Assembly (NCBI RefSeq): GCF_003336805.1
Contig: NZ_QFWJ01000002.1
Coordinates: 248,001-312,000 of the forward strand
Reading direction: 5' to 3'
DNA length: 64,000 nt
DNA from: Marinospirillum perlucidum
GTDB lineage: Bacteria > Pseudomonadota > Gammaproteobacteria > Pseudomonadales > Halomonadaceae
Shown: one piece after another, positions 27,393-36,649 of the stretch
How positions within the stretch are numbered: the stretch's first letter is position 1
Layout: each line of letters opens with the position of its first letter
Notes under the pieces: model-generated
The model's database searches: none
What the model saw: the letters and a program-made list of their open reading frames with translations, nothing else
Told to the model about the DNA's origin: nothing
Made by a program: the position numbers and the translations under genes

Positions 27393-28736
27393 ATGATAAG
27401 TTTTCGAGCTAGATGGTGGCTAAGTTGGATGCTGGTAATTTTGGCAGCCATTCTGGTGATCTACTGGAGTATCCAGCAAGCTAACCAGACCCGAATTATT
27501 CGCATTGCCACGGCCTCTGCTGGTGGTTACTACTATGAATACGGCAGTCTGCTGAAAGATATTATTGAGCAGAAAGGCGACTATGATGTCGAGCTGCTGG
27601 AAACCAAGGGCTCGGTTGATAATCGTGGACGTCTCCTGGAAGGCGAAGCCGATCTGGCGATTATCATGATCGGGTCAGCCACTCTGCATCACCTGGAGTT
27701 GGTTGCTCCCCTGTGGCGTGACCAGATGCATCTGGTGGTAAGAAATAATAGTAATATCCAGTCAATGATGGATTTGCCCGGCCATAACGTGGCTCTGGGT
27801 GTCGAGGGTTCAGGTTACCGGGCGCAATCCATGTTGATGCTGAACCACCTGGGGATAGATCCCGAGCAAATCGGGATGAATGACTACTATTTTACCCGTC
27901 TACTGGAAACGCCTGAGCTGGAAGGTGCCATTGTGACCACCGGGATGCTGAATCCGGATCTCCGCTCGGTGCTGATGAGTGGTGAATTCCGTCTTCTGCC
28001 TATCGATTTTGCGGCAGGCTATGCGCTGAACCAAAGTCAGATAAATCCTACAATTATTCCAGCGGGCAGTTATTCCAGTGCCCGGGGTCCTCTGCCAGCT
28101 GAAGATGTACAGACGATAGGCACCTTGGCTGTGCTGGCTGCCCGTTCAGGTTTGCCTGATCAGGTGGTTCATGCAGTCCATGAAGCCCTCTTCTCGGAAA
28201 GTCTGCGCCGGGATGCACCCACCATGGTGGATATCAACCCGCTGGAAGATCGTCTGCTTCAGTACATGCCCATGCATCCAGCCAGCGCCCGCTATTACAA
28301 CCCCTATGCCGGTTTTGATGAGCTCTCGCGTACCCTCTCCTGGCTGTCGGATAACCGTTGGCTGCTGCTGGCATTGATTGCAGCCATTGGCGGTGGTTTC
28401 CTGCAGCTCAAACAGCTGCAACGTCTGCGTCAGCAGAAGAAAAGAAACAACCTGGAAACCGGGTTGGAAAAAATCTTCCGCGAAGCTGTGGAGCTGGAGA
28501 AATCGCAGAAAGAAGCCAAGGATATGCGTTTGCTGTATCGCTATTTGAATGAAGCCCTGAATCTCAAACACCAGGCGGTAGCCCTGGCCCAGGGTAATCA
28601 CCTGAGCGATTCGGTACTCTTCCTGAGCACCCTGCAACAGTGTGCCGATGTGCTCAGACAGATCGAATGGCGACTGGCTGGCCTGCAGGTTAATGAAATG
28701 GCCAGTCGTCAGGCTGAAGCCGCCACCCATAGTTGA
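27393..28736 (+). CDS. Membrane-anchored TAXI-family solute-binding protein in the T6SS locus
   Basis: 447 residues from ATG 27393, which has GGAGAG upstream; TTG 27363 and ATG 27381 are alternatives. Parts: an N-terminal membrane helix (about 6-26), a periplasmic TAXI-type TRAP solute-binding domain (IIRIATASAGGYYYEYGSLL, ADLAIIMIGSATLHH, VALGVEGSGYRAQSMLML), a second membrane helix near 325-345 (WLLLALIAAIGGGFLQL) and a cytoplasmic, charged, helical tail of about 100 residues. Ordinary TAXI receptors are exported single domains next to a permease; none is nearby. Lying between tssG and vgrG in the same direction, it may sense a periplasmic ligand and pass the signal to the T6SS. Function is inference. 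Confidence 0.8.
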   Translation: MISFRARWWLSWMLVILAAILVIYWSIQQANQTRIIRIATASAGGYYYEYGSLLKDIIEQKGDYDVELLETKGSVDNRGRLLEGEADLAIIMIGSATLHHLELVAPLWRDQMHLVVRNNSNIQSMMDLPGHNVALGVEGSGYRAQSMLMLNHLGIDPEQIGMNDYYFTRLLETPELEGAIVTTGMLNPDLRSVLMSGEFRLLPIDFAAGYALNQSQINPTIIPAGSYSSARGPLPAEDVQTIGTLAVLAARSGLPDQVVHAVHEALFSESLRRDAPTMVDINPLEDRLLQYMPMHPASARYYNPYAGFDELSRTLSWLSDNRWLLLALIAAIGGGFLQLKQLQRLRQQKKRNNLETGLEKIFREAVELEKSQKEAKDMRLLYRYLNEALNLKHQAVALAQGNHLSDSVLFLSTLQQCADVLRQIEWRLAGLQVNEMASRQAEAATHS

Positions 28737-28753
28737 TTCTAAGGTAGATAATC

Positions 28754-31567
28754 ATGGCTAACCCGGATACCCGCTTTACGTTCGAAATGTCTGACTCGGA
28801 TACCCTCTTTGAAGTGGTCAGCTTCAAGGGGCATGAAGCGCTGGGTCAGCCGTTTCGCTTTACCCTGGAGGTTTTCAGTGAAGAGGAGCTGACGATCAAG
28901 CAGCTGCGTGGCAAGAAAGCCAGGCTTTTACTGGAAGCCCAGGGACGCAGCCGGGATATCTGGGGGGTCGTGGCCCAGGGCAAGGTTAAGGCCCCTCTGG
29001 AAGACGGTTATCTCTATCAACTGACCCTGGTTCCCAGGCTGCAGCGTTTGAGCCTGATCGAAACCAACGAAATCTATCTTAAGCATCAACTCCAGGACAC
29101 CCTGGCCCAGGTATTGGAAGAAGGGGAGCTGGGCTCTTCGGATTATGATCTGGGGCAGCTGGGTGGTTACCGCGACTGGGAATACCGCTGCCAGTTCGGT
29201 GAAACCCACCTGAACTTCCTCCAGCGTATTTGTGAACGTGAAGGGGTCTATTACCGTTTTGACCATGCGGATGATACCGACAAGGTGGTGTTTCTGGATG
29301 ATATTTTCCAGCATGTCAAAGCCGCTGAAATCGAACTTCAGTATCAGCCGGAAACAGGTCTGGTGGTGGAAGACGATCTGGGGCTGCTACAGGTCTGGAC
29401 CAGCCAGGGCGAACCCCTACCCAAGCACATTACCCTCAAGGACTACAGCAGTGAAACCCCTTCGGTTCAGATTGAAGGCAAGGCTAGTGTTGATGATGAA
29501 GGCTTTGGCCATATCTATCGCTACTGTGACAACCTGATTGATGTTGATGAAGCAGAAAAACTGGCTGAAGTTCGGGCCCAGGAAATTGCCATGCAAGGCG
29601 AGGTTTTTCTGGGTGAAAGCCGTGATGTCAGCCTGGCTCCCGGTCTGGCTTTCAGTGTCACAGGTCACTTCCGCGAAGCTGATAATGGCGATTTTTATGC
29701 ATACACCCTGGAGCATGAGGGGTTTAATCCCACTTTCAGTCGTATCAATCCCGCGACTCAACCGGCTGCCTATGTGAATCGGCTCAGGGCATTGCGCTCG
29801 GATGTTCAGTTCCGGCCAACGCCTAGCGCTGAAAAACCCCGTTTCCATGGGGTACTTCATGCCATTATTGATGCCGAAGATGAAGGCAAGTACGCCAATA
29901 TTGATGATGAAGGTCGCTACAAGGTCATCCTGCCGTTTGATCGGGTTCATACACCCGGAGAAGGTCAGGCTTCCTGGTGGATTCCCATGATGCAGCCTTC
30001 GGCCGGTACTGGCGGTGGCATGCACTTTCCGCTGTTGAAGGGAACCGAAGTTCTATTGAGTTTTATCGGCGGTGATCCGGATCGTCCGGTTATCTCGGGG
30101 GCTCTGCCCAATACGGCCCAGCCCAGCCGGGTCACCAGTGCTAACAAGACACGTAATGAAATCCACTCGGCCAGTGGCAACCGTATCGAAATGGAGGATG
30201 AAGAAGGCAAAAGCCGCCTGAAGCTCTTTTCACCCACCAATAACAGTTATCTGCATTTGGGAGCACCCAACCATGACGGGGACGGAGTAACAATCACCAC
30301 GGACGGTCTTTTTCGCTCGGAATCCATTGGCGGCATGCAAAAACTCAGGTATGCCAAAGACTATACAGTGGATGATAAAGGGGTCGCAGATTTTACTGTT
30401 GAAGCTCATGGTGGTGAAGATGGTGATACCTTTGACGAACAAGCCCTTTTTGCTTTTCCCAAGTTCAGTCTGGATACAGCAGGCAGCTATTCAGATGCTG
30501 ACTTAACTCGTGATGAAGAGTTATCCGGTCAATACCTGATTACCCGACTGGCCGGGGATCAGTACACCTGGACGGATGGCAATACCTATACCTTCGGAGG
30601 CAGCATTGATTTTGGATTTGGCAATGCCGATGAACGCAGCTTCTTTGTAGGCCCAGATGATGACCGCTATAGCCATATGACCTGGGATGTTCCTGACAAA
30701 TACACGGGAGCTACAGACTGGGCATTTGATGAAAATATTAAAGGTACTGACACCGCCTGGTCACCTGGTGACCATCTGATTGAAAAGGTCTGGGGTAATA
30801 CCTTTAACTACCAAATGGGCAATAACTACTCCTGGGGTGATACTGCCGATTATGAATTTGGGAATGGCTATGCAGAAACTCACGTTAGTGATAGTGGTAA
30901 AATCAATCAAAAAGTAGGCAATGATAAAGCCAATAAAGGCGGCCCTTATTTTGATAGTATCAATGGCAGTAATATTCAGTATTCAAGTCCTGATAATGTC
31001 ATAGCAGAAAAGACCTACGGAGATACCTACGAGTATCGGAACGGCAATCTTCTAGAAGTCCATGATGGTAAGGCTGAAGCTCATCATCATGGCGATTCCC
31101 ACGATTATCATCATGGTGACAGTTTTGAAGAACTTTATGGTCTAAGTAAATCCATCCACCACGGCCGTGTAGAAGACTTTTTTATGGGTGGCGTAGTAGA
31201 AATGCATCTGGGAGCGGGTAAATCAATTAATTTGAATGCCATGAGTGAAATTACAGCAGGCTTGGCCAGCGAAGTCTTCTTGGGTGCCCAAAATGAGATG
31301 GCTATTTCTGTAAAAAATGAGATGTACCTGGGGCTAAAAACAGAAATTAGTGCAGGGGGTAAGTTTACCGCAGATGGTTCTTCAGAAATGAATGCCAAAG
31401 TATTAGAGGCAGAGGCTAAGGCAACGGAGATTTCTAATGCTGCCACTAAACTAAACAACATGATGATAGAGATAAAGAATCAGAATGCAGGGATTACAAG
31501 CAGGACTACTAGAATAAATAATATAATGGCATCAATTAATAATTCCGGCATAACGATGATTAACTGA
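28754..31567 (+). CDS. vgrG: T6SS spike protein VgrG with long C-terminal extension
   Basis: 937 residues. Residues 1 to about 500 are the gp27/gp5-like core (FTFEMSDSDTLFEVVSFKGHEALGQPF at the start, HTPGEGQASWWIPMMQPSAG in the OB region). From about 520 there is a long tail of imperfect repeats rich in Gly, Asn, Asp, Tyr and His (NTYTFGG, NTFNYQMGNNYSWGD, GDTYEYRNGN, HHHGDSHDYHHGDSF), then a helical end rich in Asn, Ala and Thr (SNAATKLNNMMIEIKNQN). The pattern suggests a continued beta-helical needle. No enzymatic toxin motif was recognised. The coding sequence becomes visibly AT-richer over the last 1.2 kb. It is 2 bp from the DUF2169 gene. Confidence 0.93.
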   Translation: MANPDTRFTFEMSDSDTLFEVVSFKGHEALGQPFRFTLEVFSEEELTIKQLRGKKARLLLEAQGRSRDIWGVVAQGKVKAPLEDGYLYQLTLVPRLQRLSLIETNEIYLKHQLQDTLAQVLEEGELGSSDYDLGQLGGYRDWEYRCQFGETHLNFLQRICEREGVYYRFDHADDTDKVVFLDDIFQHVKAAEIELQYQPETGLVVEDDLGLLQVWTSQGEPLPKHITLKDYSSETPSVQIEGKASVDDEGFGHIYRYCDNLIDVDEAEKLAEVRAQEIAMQGEVFLGESRDVSLAPGLAFSVTGHFREADNGDFYAYTLEHEGFNPTFSRINPATQPAAYVNRLRALRSDVQFRPTPSAEKPRFHGVLHAIIDAEDEGKYANIDDEGRYKVILPFDRVHTPGEGQASWWIPMMQPSAGTGGGMHFPLLKGTEVLLSFIGGDPDRPVISGALPNTAQPSRVTSANKTRNEIHSASGNRIEMEDEEGKSRLKLFSPTNNSYLHLGAPNHDGDGVTITTDGLFRSESIGGMQKLRYAKDYTVDDKGVADFTVEAHGGEDGDTFDEQALFAFPKFSLDTAGSYSDADLTRDEELSGQYLITRLAGDQYTWTDGNTYTFGGSIDFGFGNADERSFFVGPDDDRYSHMTWDVPDKYTGATDWAFDENIKGTDTAWSPGDHLIEKVWGNTFNYQMGNNYSWGDTADYEFGNGYAETHVSDSGKINQKVGNDKANKGGPYFDSINGSNIQYSSPDNVIAEKTYGDTYEYRNGNLLEVHDGKAEAHHHGDSHDYHHGDSFEELYGLSKSIHHGRVEDFFMGGVVEMHLGAGKSINLNAMSEITAGLASEVFLGAQNEMAISVKNEMYLGLKTEISAGGKFTADGSSEMNAKVLEAEAKATEISNAATKLNNMMIEIKNQNAGITSRTTRINNIMASINNSGITMIN

Positions 31568-31569
31568 TT

Positions 31570-34359
31570 ATGCAGATTATTAAACCTCTACAGTTGACCC
31601 TGCTGAATCGATCTTTTACCTATCAAAAACGTTTTTATTTATCCTTGGGTGCTGTTTATGGCTTTGAGCTGAGTAGCGGCAAGTCGGTATTGGAGCAGGA
31701 TCTATGGGATCAGTTATCAGAGTGTGAAGAATTACTCTTGCTGGATTCAGCCTTTCCCAAGCAGCAAGCAGAGTTTCTGGTTTATGGTTGCGCTGAAACT
31801 CCAGGTGGAAAGCCGCAAAAAGAACTGACTGTGGATATCCAGGTGGGGCCTATCAAAAAATCCCTATTGGCCTTGGGTAAGGGCTACTGGCGTGGCCTGC
31901 CAGGATTAAAAAAACAGTCAATCGAAGAGCCTTTTACCCGCTTGCCTTTAACGCCTGCCTTTTCTTATGGCGGCGAAGATTATGCATTGAATCCTGAAGG
32001 TCTGGGTCAGCAAAAAGTCAAAACGCCGGAAGATGAAGAAGCCTACCCGGTAACTCAACTACAACTCCTTAATAAGCCGGCAACTGATCCAGGCAAACCC
32101 CTGGAGCAGGCTTTCACCAGTGCACTGGATACGATGGCTGAACAGAGAAAGCCCTATGCCGGTACCTATGATGAAACCTATCAGGCCGAAGCCATGCCGG
32201 GCTTGCCGGATGATTTTGACTTTCGTTTTTGTCAGGATGCCTTGGCTGATCAACGTTTTGACAGTCAGTATTTACCTAGTCAACTCAAGTACCGGCTGAA
32301 GAACCTCAACGCTGATCATCCCCTTATAGAAGGTCAGGTTCCTGAGTGGAATATTAAGGTTACTTATTTGCAAGAAAAACAGAATGAAAAAGAACCTCTG
32401 CCTCAAGAAACCTCATTGGAGCCAGAGACCCTGTTCCTTTTTCCTAACCAGAACCTTGGCTTGGTTTTATGTCGAGGGCAGGTGGCAGTAAGCAGGGATG
32501 ATGCGCGAGATGTCAAAGCGCTACAAGTGGCCATGGAATTGCCCAAAGAACCCAAAACACAAGAGCACTATCGCGATCAGATTTATAAACGTACTGATCA
32601 AAAGAATGCCTGGCGCTATTTAATGGATACCCAGCCTCTGTTACCCAGTCAATTGAAATGTGGTATTGCTTTATTAATGTCACAAGGCGAGATGCCAAAA
32701 CTGGAGCTGCCCCAGCTGGACAAGGTTGAAGAGCTTAAAAAAGAGCAGGAAGCGGAAGCACAAAAAAACCTTGATGAAGTGGTTGCCCAGGCACAAGCAC
32801 TTGATCCCAATTTTAAAGCACCGGAACTGCCAAAAACTGACACCGAGGACTGGCAAAAAAAACTGGAAGCTTTGCAGGCAAAAATTCTTCCGCAAAAACC
32901 GGATGGCTCTCCTGACTTGGCCAACATCGATTTTGATGCCATGAAAGAGCTGCAAAAGCTGGCAGATGAAGTGAAAGAGATAGAGACACAAAAGATGCTG
33001 GCTGCAGTTTTGCCGGAATTAGAAGCCCTACTGCAAAACCCAGAACTCAAAGCTCAGCACGAAGAGATTCGTCAACAAATCGATCAGCTCCTGAATCCTC
33101 CCCAACCCAGTTGGCCCCGACCCGATCTGCGTCAACAGTTGGAGCCTTTACAAAGTCTTTTGCAGGAGCACGAACGAGATTTAGCTGAATTGAATCTGCC
33201 AGAGGAAGAGCGCCAAGGTCTCTTGAATAAAATATCAGCCGCCCGCCAAGCAATTGTTGAGCAGGAAGAAAAACTTCAAGAAATGGAAGTCAGCCTTAAA
33301 GAAGCCTACTTAATGGGAGCTGAGTTTCAAGAGAAGTGCGCCCCTGTACGTTCTTCAGAAGAGCAGGCGGCTATCCAAGACGCTGTGCTCAAGGCTTTGG
33401 CGGCTAACCAGCCTTTACCCACCTCGGATCTGTCTGATCTGGATTTATCGGGTGCCAAGCTGGATGGTTATGATTTGAGCCATTGCTATATGGAAGGGGT
33501 TAATTTAGCAGCTGCCAGCCTAAAAAATGCAAAGCTCTGTAAAACTATTTTGGTTCATGCTTGCTTGGATGGTGTGGATTTTAGTGGGTCTGATCTGAGC
33601 GAAGCGAATCTTGGATCCAGTCAGATAACAGCATCTAATTTTTCTTCAGCCCAGCTTGCCAAGGCTAGATTTAATCATTCACGAGTAAAAGATAATAGCT
33701 TTGTCCAGGCTAATCTGGATGAAAGCCTCTGGTTGGAGACTGAAGTCGAGGCTTGTGACTTTTCCCAAGCCAGCTTAAGAAAACTCAACCTGATTGAACC
33801 GGAATGGAAAAACTGCCGGTTCACCCAAGCTGATTTAAGCCAAGGCAATTATGTGAATGCACGTTTTGCAGATTGTGTATTTGATGCTATTAATCTTGAA
33901 GGCACTAATTTTGTAGAGCTGGTTGCCGAGCATGCCTCTTTTAAAGGGGCAAAACTTATTAACACTCGTTTTGTCCGGGGGTGCCAGCTAAACGGTTGTG
34001 ATTTTAGCGAAGCCAACTTGCAGCTGGCTTCCTTCCGTGAGGCCAGTGTAAAAAAAGGCCGTTTTGATCGTGCCAATATGGAGCAAGCGGATTTAGAGCT
34101 AGGTGATTTTACTGCCAGCTCCTTTGAACGAACGAATCTATTTCGAGCTAACCTGGCCAATGTCAATTTCACGGGCTGTCTTCTGGAAGATGCAAATCTA
34201 ATGGAAGCCAGTCTTTACCATGCTCGGGTTGTGCAGGCGAACCTAAGAGGCGCCAACCTCTATGCTGCCAATTTTCTATATATGGAATACGGTGAAACCC
34301 GTTTTGATGGGGCCAATCTTGATCGAACCCTGCTCCAGGATTGGAGGCCACCAGCATGA
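31570..34359 (+). CDS. DUF2169 and pentapeptide-repeat T6SS accessory protein
   Basis: 929 residues. The N-terminal third is DUF2169 (IIKPLQLTLLNRSFTYQKRF at the start, FRFCQDALADQRFDSQYL in the middle), a family linked to loading of VgrG-delivered effectors. Residues about 370-600 form a charged helical, probably coiled-coil linker (KVEELKKEQEAEAQKNLDEV). From about 620 to the end there are tandem pentapeptide repeats of the A(D/N)LXX type, which fold as a right-handed quadrilateral helix. Base composition is AT-richer than in the T6SS core. Its stop overlaps the next start (ATGA). A role as VgrG chaperone/adaptor is likely; the target effector is not evident. Confidence 0.85.
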   Translation: MQIIKPLQLTLLNRSFTYQKRFYLSLGAVYGFELSSGKSVLEQDLWDQLSECEELLLLDSAFPKQQAEFLVYGCAETPGGKPQKELTVDIQVGPIKKSLLALGKGYWRGLPGLKKQSIEEPFTRLPLTPAFSYGGEDYALNPEGLGQQKVKTPEDEEAYPVTQLQLLNKPATDPGKPLEQAFTSALDTMAEQRKPYAGTYDETYQAEAMPGLPDDFDFRFCQDALADQRFDSQYLPSQLKYRLKNLNADHPLIEGQVPEWNIKVTYLQEKQNEKEPLPQETSLEPETLFLFPNQNLGLVLCRGQVAVSRDDARDVKALQVAMELPKEPKTQEHYRDQIYKRTDQKNAWRYLMDTQPLLPSQLKCGIALLMSQGEMPKLELPQLDKVEELKKEQEAEAQKNLDEVVAQAQALDPNFKAPELPKTDTEDWQKKLEALQAKILPQKPDGSPDLANIDFDAMKELQKLADEVKEIETQKMLAAVLPELEALLQNPELKAQHEEIRQQIDQLLNPPQPSWPRPDLRQQLEPLQSLLQEHERDLAELNLPEEERQGLLNKISAARQAIVEQEEKLQEMEVSLKEAYLMGAEFQEKCAPVRSSEEQAAIQDAVLKALAANQPLPTSDLSDLDLSGAKLDGYDLSHCYMEGVNLAAASLKNAKLCKTILVHACLDGVDFSGSDLSEANLGSSQITASNFSSAQLAKARFNHSRVKDNSFVQANLDESLWLETEVEACDFSQASLRKLNLIEPEWKNCRFTQADLSQGNYVNARFADCVFDAINLEGTNFVELVAEHASFKGAKLINTRFVRGCQLNGCDFSEANLQLASFREASVKKGRFDRANMEQADLELGDFTASSFERTNLFRANLANVNFTGCLLEDANLMEASLYHARVVQANLRGANLYAANFLYMEYGETRFDGANLDRTLLQDWRPPA

Positions 34360-35537
34360 ATCGTGAAGAACTGGGGGCTTGGCTGGAAAAGAGTGATAGC
34401 TTTGTCTTGCAGCAACAAACCCTGACCGGCAATTTACAGGGCATGACTCTGGCAGGCGTTGCCTTTGAGCAGGTGGATTTTTCGGGTGTGGATTTGAGCC
34501 AAGCTGTTATCAAAGAATGTAACTTCAACCGGTGCATATTTGATCAAGTGAATTTTTCCGGTGCCGAGTTCACTTACACCAATTTTGTCGAGTGTCAGGG
34601 CAAGGGCATCAAGTTTAATGCGACTCACTGGTCGGCCAGCTCGGTCATCCAGTGTCAATGGAGCGGTTGTCAGCTGCAATCCAGCCAGCATGACAAAACC
34701 AGCTTGGTGGAAAGCAACTTTAGCAACAGCCAATGGCAGGCGGCCACGACCTTTCAAACCAGTTGGGTCAATAGCAACCTGCAGGAAGCTGATTTCAGTG
34801 ATTCACGCATGGAAAACCTCAGTTGCATTGATGCTCAGCTACAGAAAACCCGCTGGGCCGGTACTGAATTCGAGCAGTCCAGCCTGATTAATTGCCAATT
34901 ACAGGAAGCTGACTTCGGTGGAGCGCGGGGTTTCAGGTTAAATTTTCTAGAAGGTGAAGTGGAAGGCCTGCAGTTGAATCAAATGCAGGTGGAGTTGCCC
35001 TTTTTCTACAAACTGGATCTAAGCCACAGGGATTTTTCCAAGACGGGTTTAATCAAGCCGCAATTCCAGGAATGCCTTCTGGATGCTTGTAATTTTCGTG
35101 AGATGGATCTGACTCAGGCCGGTTTTATGCAGGCCCAGGCACGCAGTGCTGATTTCAGCAAGGCGATTTTGAATCAGGCCAATCTGATTCAGGCCCAGTT
35201 ACAGGGAGCCAAATTTCACCTTTGTGAGCTGGGGATGGCTTTATTCATCAAGGCGGATTTGGAAGCCGCCGAGTTCATTCAAGTCAAAGCCGAGCAAGCC
35301 CAGTTTAGTGAAGTGAAAGCTGTGGGCTGCAATTTTTCCGGTAGTGATCTGACTTATGTGGATTTCAGTCATGCGCTGTTGCAAAAAGCCAACCTGAGTG
35401 ATTGTCAGGTGTACCGGGCCAATCTGCATGAAATTCTCGACCCGGATGCCAGCTGGAAGAATACCGATCAAGAAGTCGCACTCAAGACCGATCCAGTGCG
35501 GCAAAAAGCCGAACAAGATGCTAAAAAAGCAGGTTAA
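34356..35537 (+). CDS. Pentapeptide-repeat protein
   Basis: 393 residues from ATG 34356, which overlaps the previous stop as ATGA and has GGAGG eight bases upstream. Almost all of it is pentapeptide repeats (VDFSGVDLSQAVIKECNF, LNQANLIQAQLQGAKF), interrupted near 215-235 by LQLNQMQVELPFFYKLDL. No signal peptide, membrane helix or catalytic motif. It lies within the VgrG delivery module and probably works with the DUF2169 protein, as adaptor, effector or immunity-like DNA mimic; the sequence does not decide. Confidence 0.85.
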   Translation: MNREELGAWLEKSDSFVLQQQTLTGNLQGMTLAGVAFEQVDFSGVDLSQAVIKECNFNRCIFDQVNFSGAEFTYTNFVECQGKGIKFNATHWSASSVIQCQWSGCQLQSSQHDKTSLVESNFSNSQWQAATTFQTSWVNSNLQEADFSDSRMENLSCIDAQLQKTRWAGTEFEQSSLINCQLQEADFGGARGFRLNFLEGEVEGLQLNQMQVELPFFYKLDLSHRDFSKTGLIKPQFQECLLDACNFREMDLTQAGFMQAQARSADFSKAILNQANLIQAQLQGAKFHLCELGMALFIKADLEAAEFIQVKAEQAQFSEVKAVGCNFSGSDLTYVDFSHALLQKANLSDCQVYRANLHEILDPDASWKNTDQEVALKTDPVRQKAEQDAKKAG

Positions 35538-35560
35538 CACCTGCGTGATGGAGGTTCCTC

Positions 35561-36199
35561 ATGTCCTTGCAAGCCTTTTCCCCGCAACAGCCCGCTGGTC
35601 CTGAACAAGCCGGACCTTCTTTTACAGCCCTGGTTCAGGGGGGCAAGGAAGGGCGTTGGTTGTTGTCCTCCGATAGCGGCGTGCTTCGTGCACGGCAAGC
35701 CTATTCCTGCCTGGTTCAACCGGCCTTGGGTGATCGGGTCCTGGTTCAGCAGGTGGGATCAGATTATTACCTGCTGGCTATTCTGGAACGCCAGCAGCCG
35801 CAGCCTTTGCGCATCCGCGCCCATGAAGGCATGGAGGTAGATTTTGGCGGTAGTGACTGCAAATGGCAGCATATTGGTGATTGGTCTCTACAGGCTGAAC
35901 AGGCGCAACTCCTGACTCGTAAAAGCAAAATGGTGACCGAAGAAGCCGAAGTCCAGGGTCAGCAGCTGACTCAGAACTGGCAAAGGGTGCGTAACCTGAT
36001 TCAGGACTTCTGGCATAGTGGTCAGCGCACCTGGAAGCAGGTTCGCCAATCCATCAGTCGAGTCGAAGAAGTGGAACAAAAGGATTCCGGCGAACACCTG
36101 CACCGGGTCAGGAACTCCCTGACGATTCATAGCCAGCGTGGCAGCATTACCAGCGAGAAGGATTTGCGGGTTGATGCTGAACGCATCCACATGGGCTGA
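35561..36199 (+). CDS. DUF3540 T6SS-associated protein
   Basis: 212 residues. The N-terminal half contains an OB-like beta segment (LVQPALGDRVLVQQVGSDYYLLAIL) reminiscent of a VgrG gp5 domain, the C-terminal half a helical section (WQRVRNLIQDFWHSGQRTWKQ) and a beta end (NSLTIHSQRGSITSEKDLRV). This matches the DUF3540 family found beside DUF2169 and PAAR-like genes. GGAGG precedes ATG 35561. It probably bridges spike and adaptor. Confidence 0.75.
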   Translation: MSLQAFSPQQPAGPEQAGPSFTALVQGGKEGRWLLSSDSGVLRARQAYSCLVQPALGDRVLVQQVGSDYYLLAILERQQPQPLRIRAHEGMEVDFGGSDCKWQHIGDWSLQAEQAQLLTRKSKMVTEEAEVQGQQLTQNWQRVRNLIQDFWHSGQRTWKQVRQSISRVEEVEQKDSGEHLHRVRNSLTIHSQRGSITSEKDLRVDAERIHMG

Positions 36200-36213
36200 T
36201 AGAGAGAACAATT

Positions 36214-36627
36214 ATGGTTTTTGCAACAACGCAGATGGGCGGTATGAACATGGGTTTTCCCGATGTCTGCCTGACGCCGATTCCCAGTCCGGTAGGCCCG
36301 ATCCCCACGCCCCTTCCTTATCCCAACATGGCCATACCCACTACGGGGATTCCCTCCCAGGTCAAGGTGCTGACGCTGGCCATGCCCAATCATAATATGA
36401 TGACCATTACGCCCATGAGTAATGGTGATAATGCCGGTTTAATGATGAACCCCGTGTCGGGGATGGTTATGGGACCGCAGCGGCAACTCCTGGGGAGCTT
36501 GAAAACCCTGATTGGTGGTCTGCCAGCCAATAAGATGCTGGGGATGTCGGGTCAGAACGGTTTTACCCCGGGTGCACCGGGCGTCACTCTGGCTCCTTCT
36601 CAGGTCAAGCTGATGCTCTTGACCTGA
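36214..36627 (+). CDS. PAAR-like (DUF4150) spike-tip protein
   Basis: 137 residues, starting MVFATTQMGGMNMGFPDVCL, with the proline-rich TPIPSPVGPIPTPLPYPNMA typical of DUF4150 PAAR-like proteins that sharpen the VgrG tip. It has no toxin extension after the domain, and the next gene is convergent, so this is the last gene of the T6SS string. Spacing to DUF3540 is 14 bp. Confidence 0.85.
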   Translation: MVFATTQMGGMNMGFPDVCLTPIPSPVGPIPTPLPYPNMAIPTTGIPSQVKVLTLAMPNHNMMTITPMSNGDNAGLMMNPVSGMVMGPQRQLLGSLKTLIGGLPANKMLGMSGQNGFTPGAPGVTLAPSQVKLMLLT

Positions 36628-36649
36628 GATGATCAAGTAGAGAGGCCGT

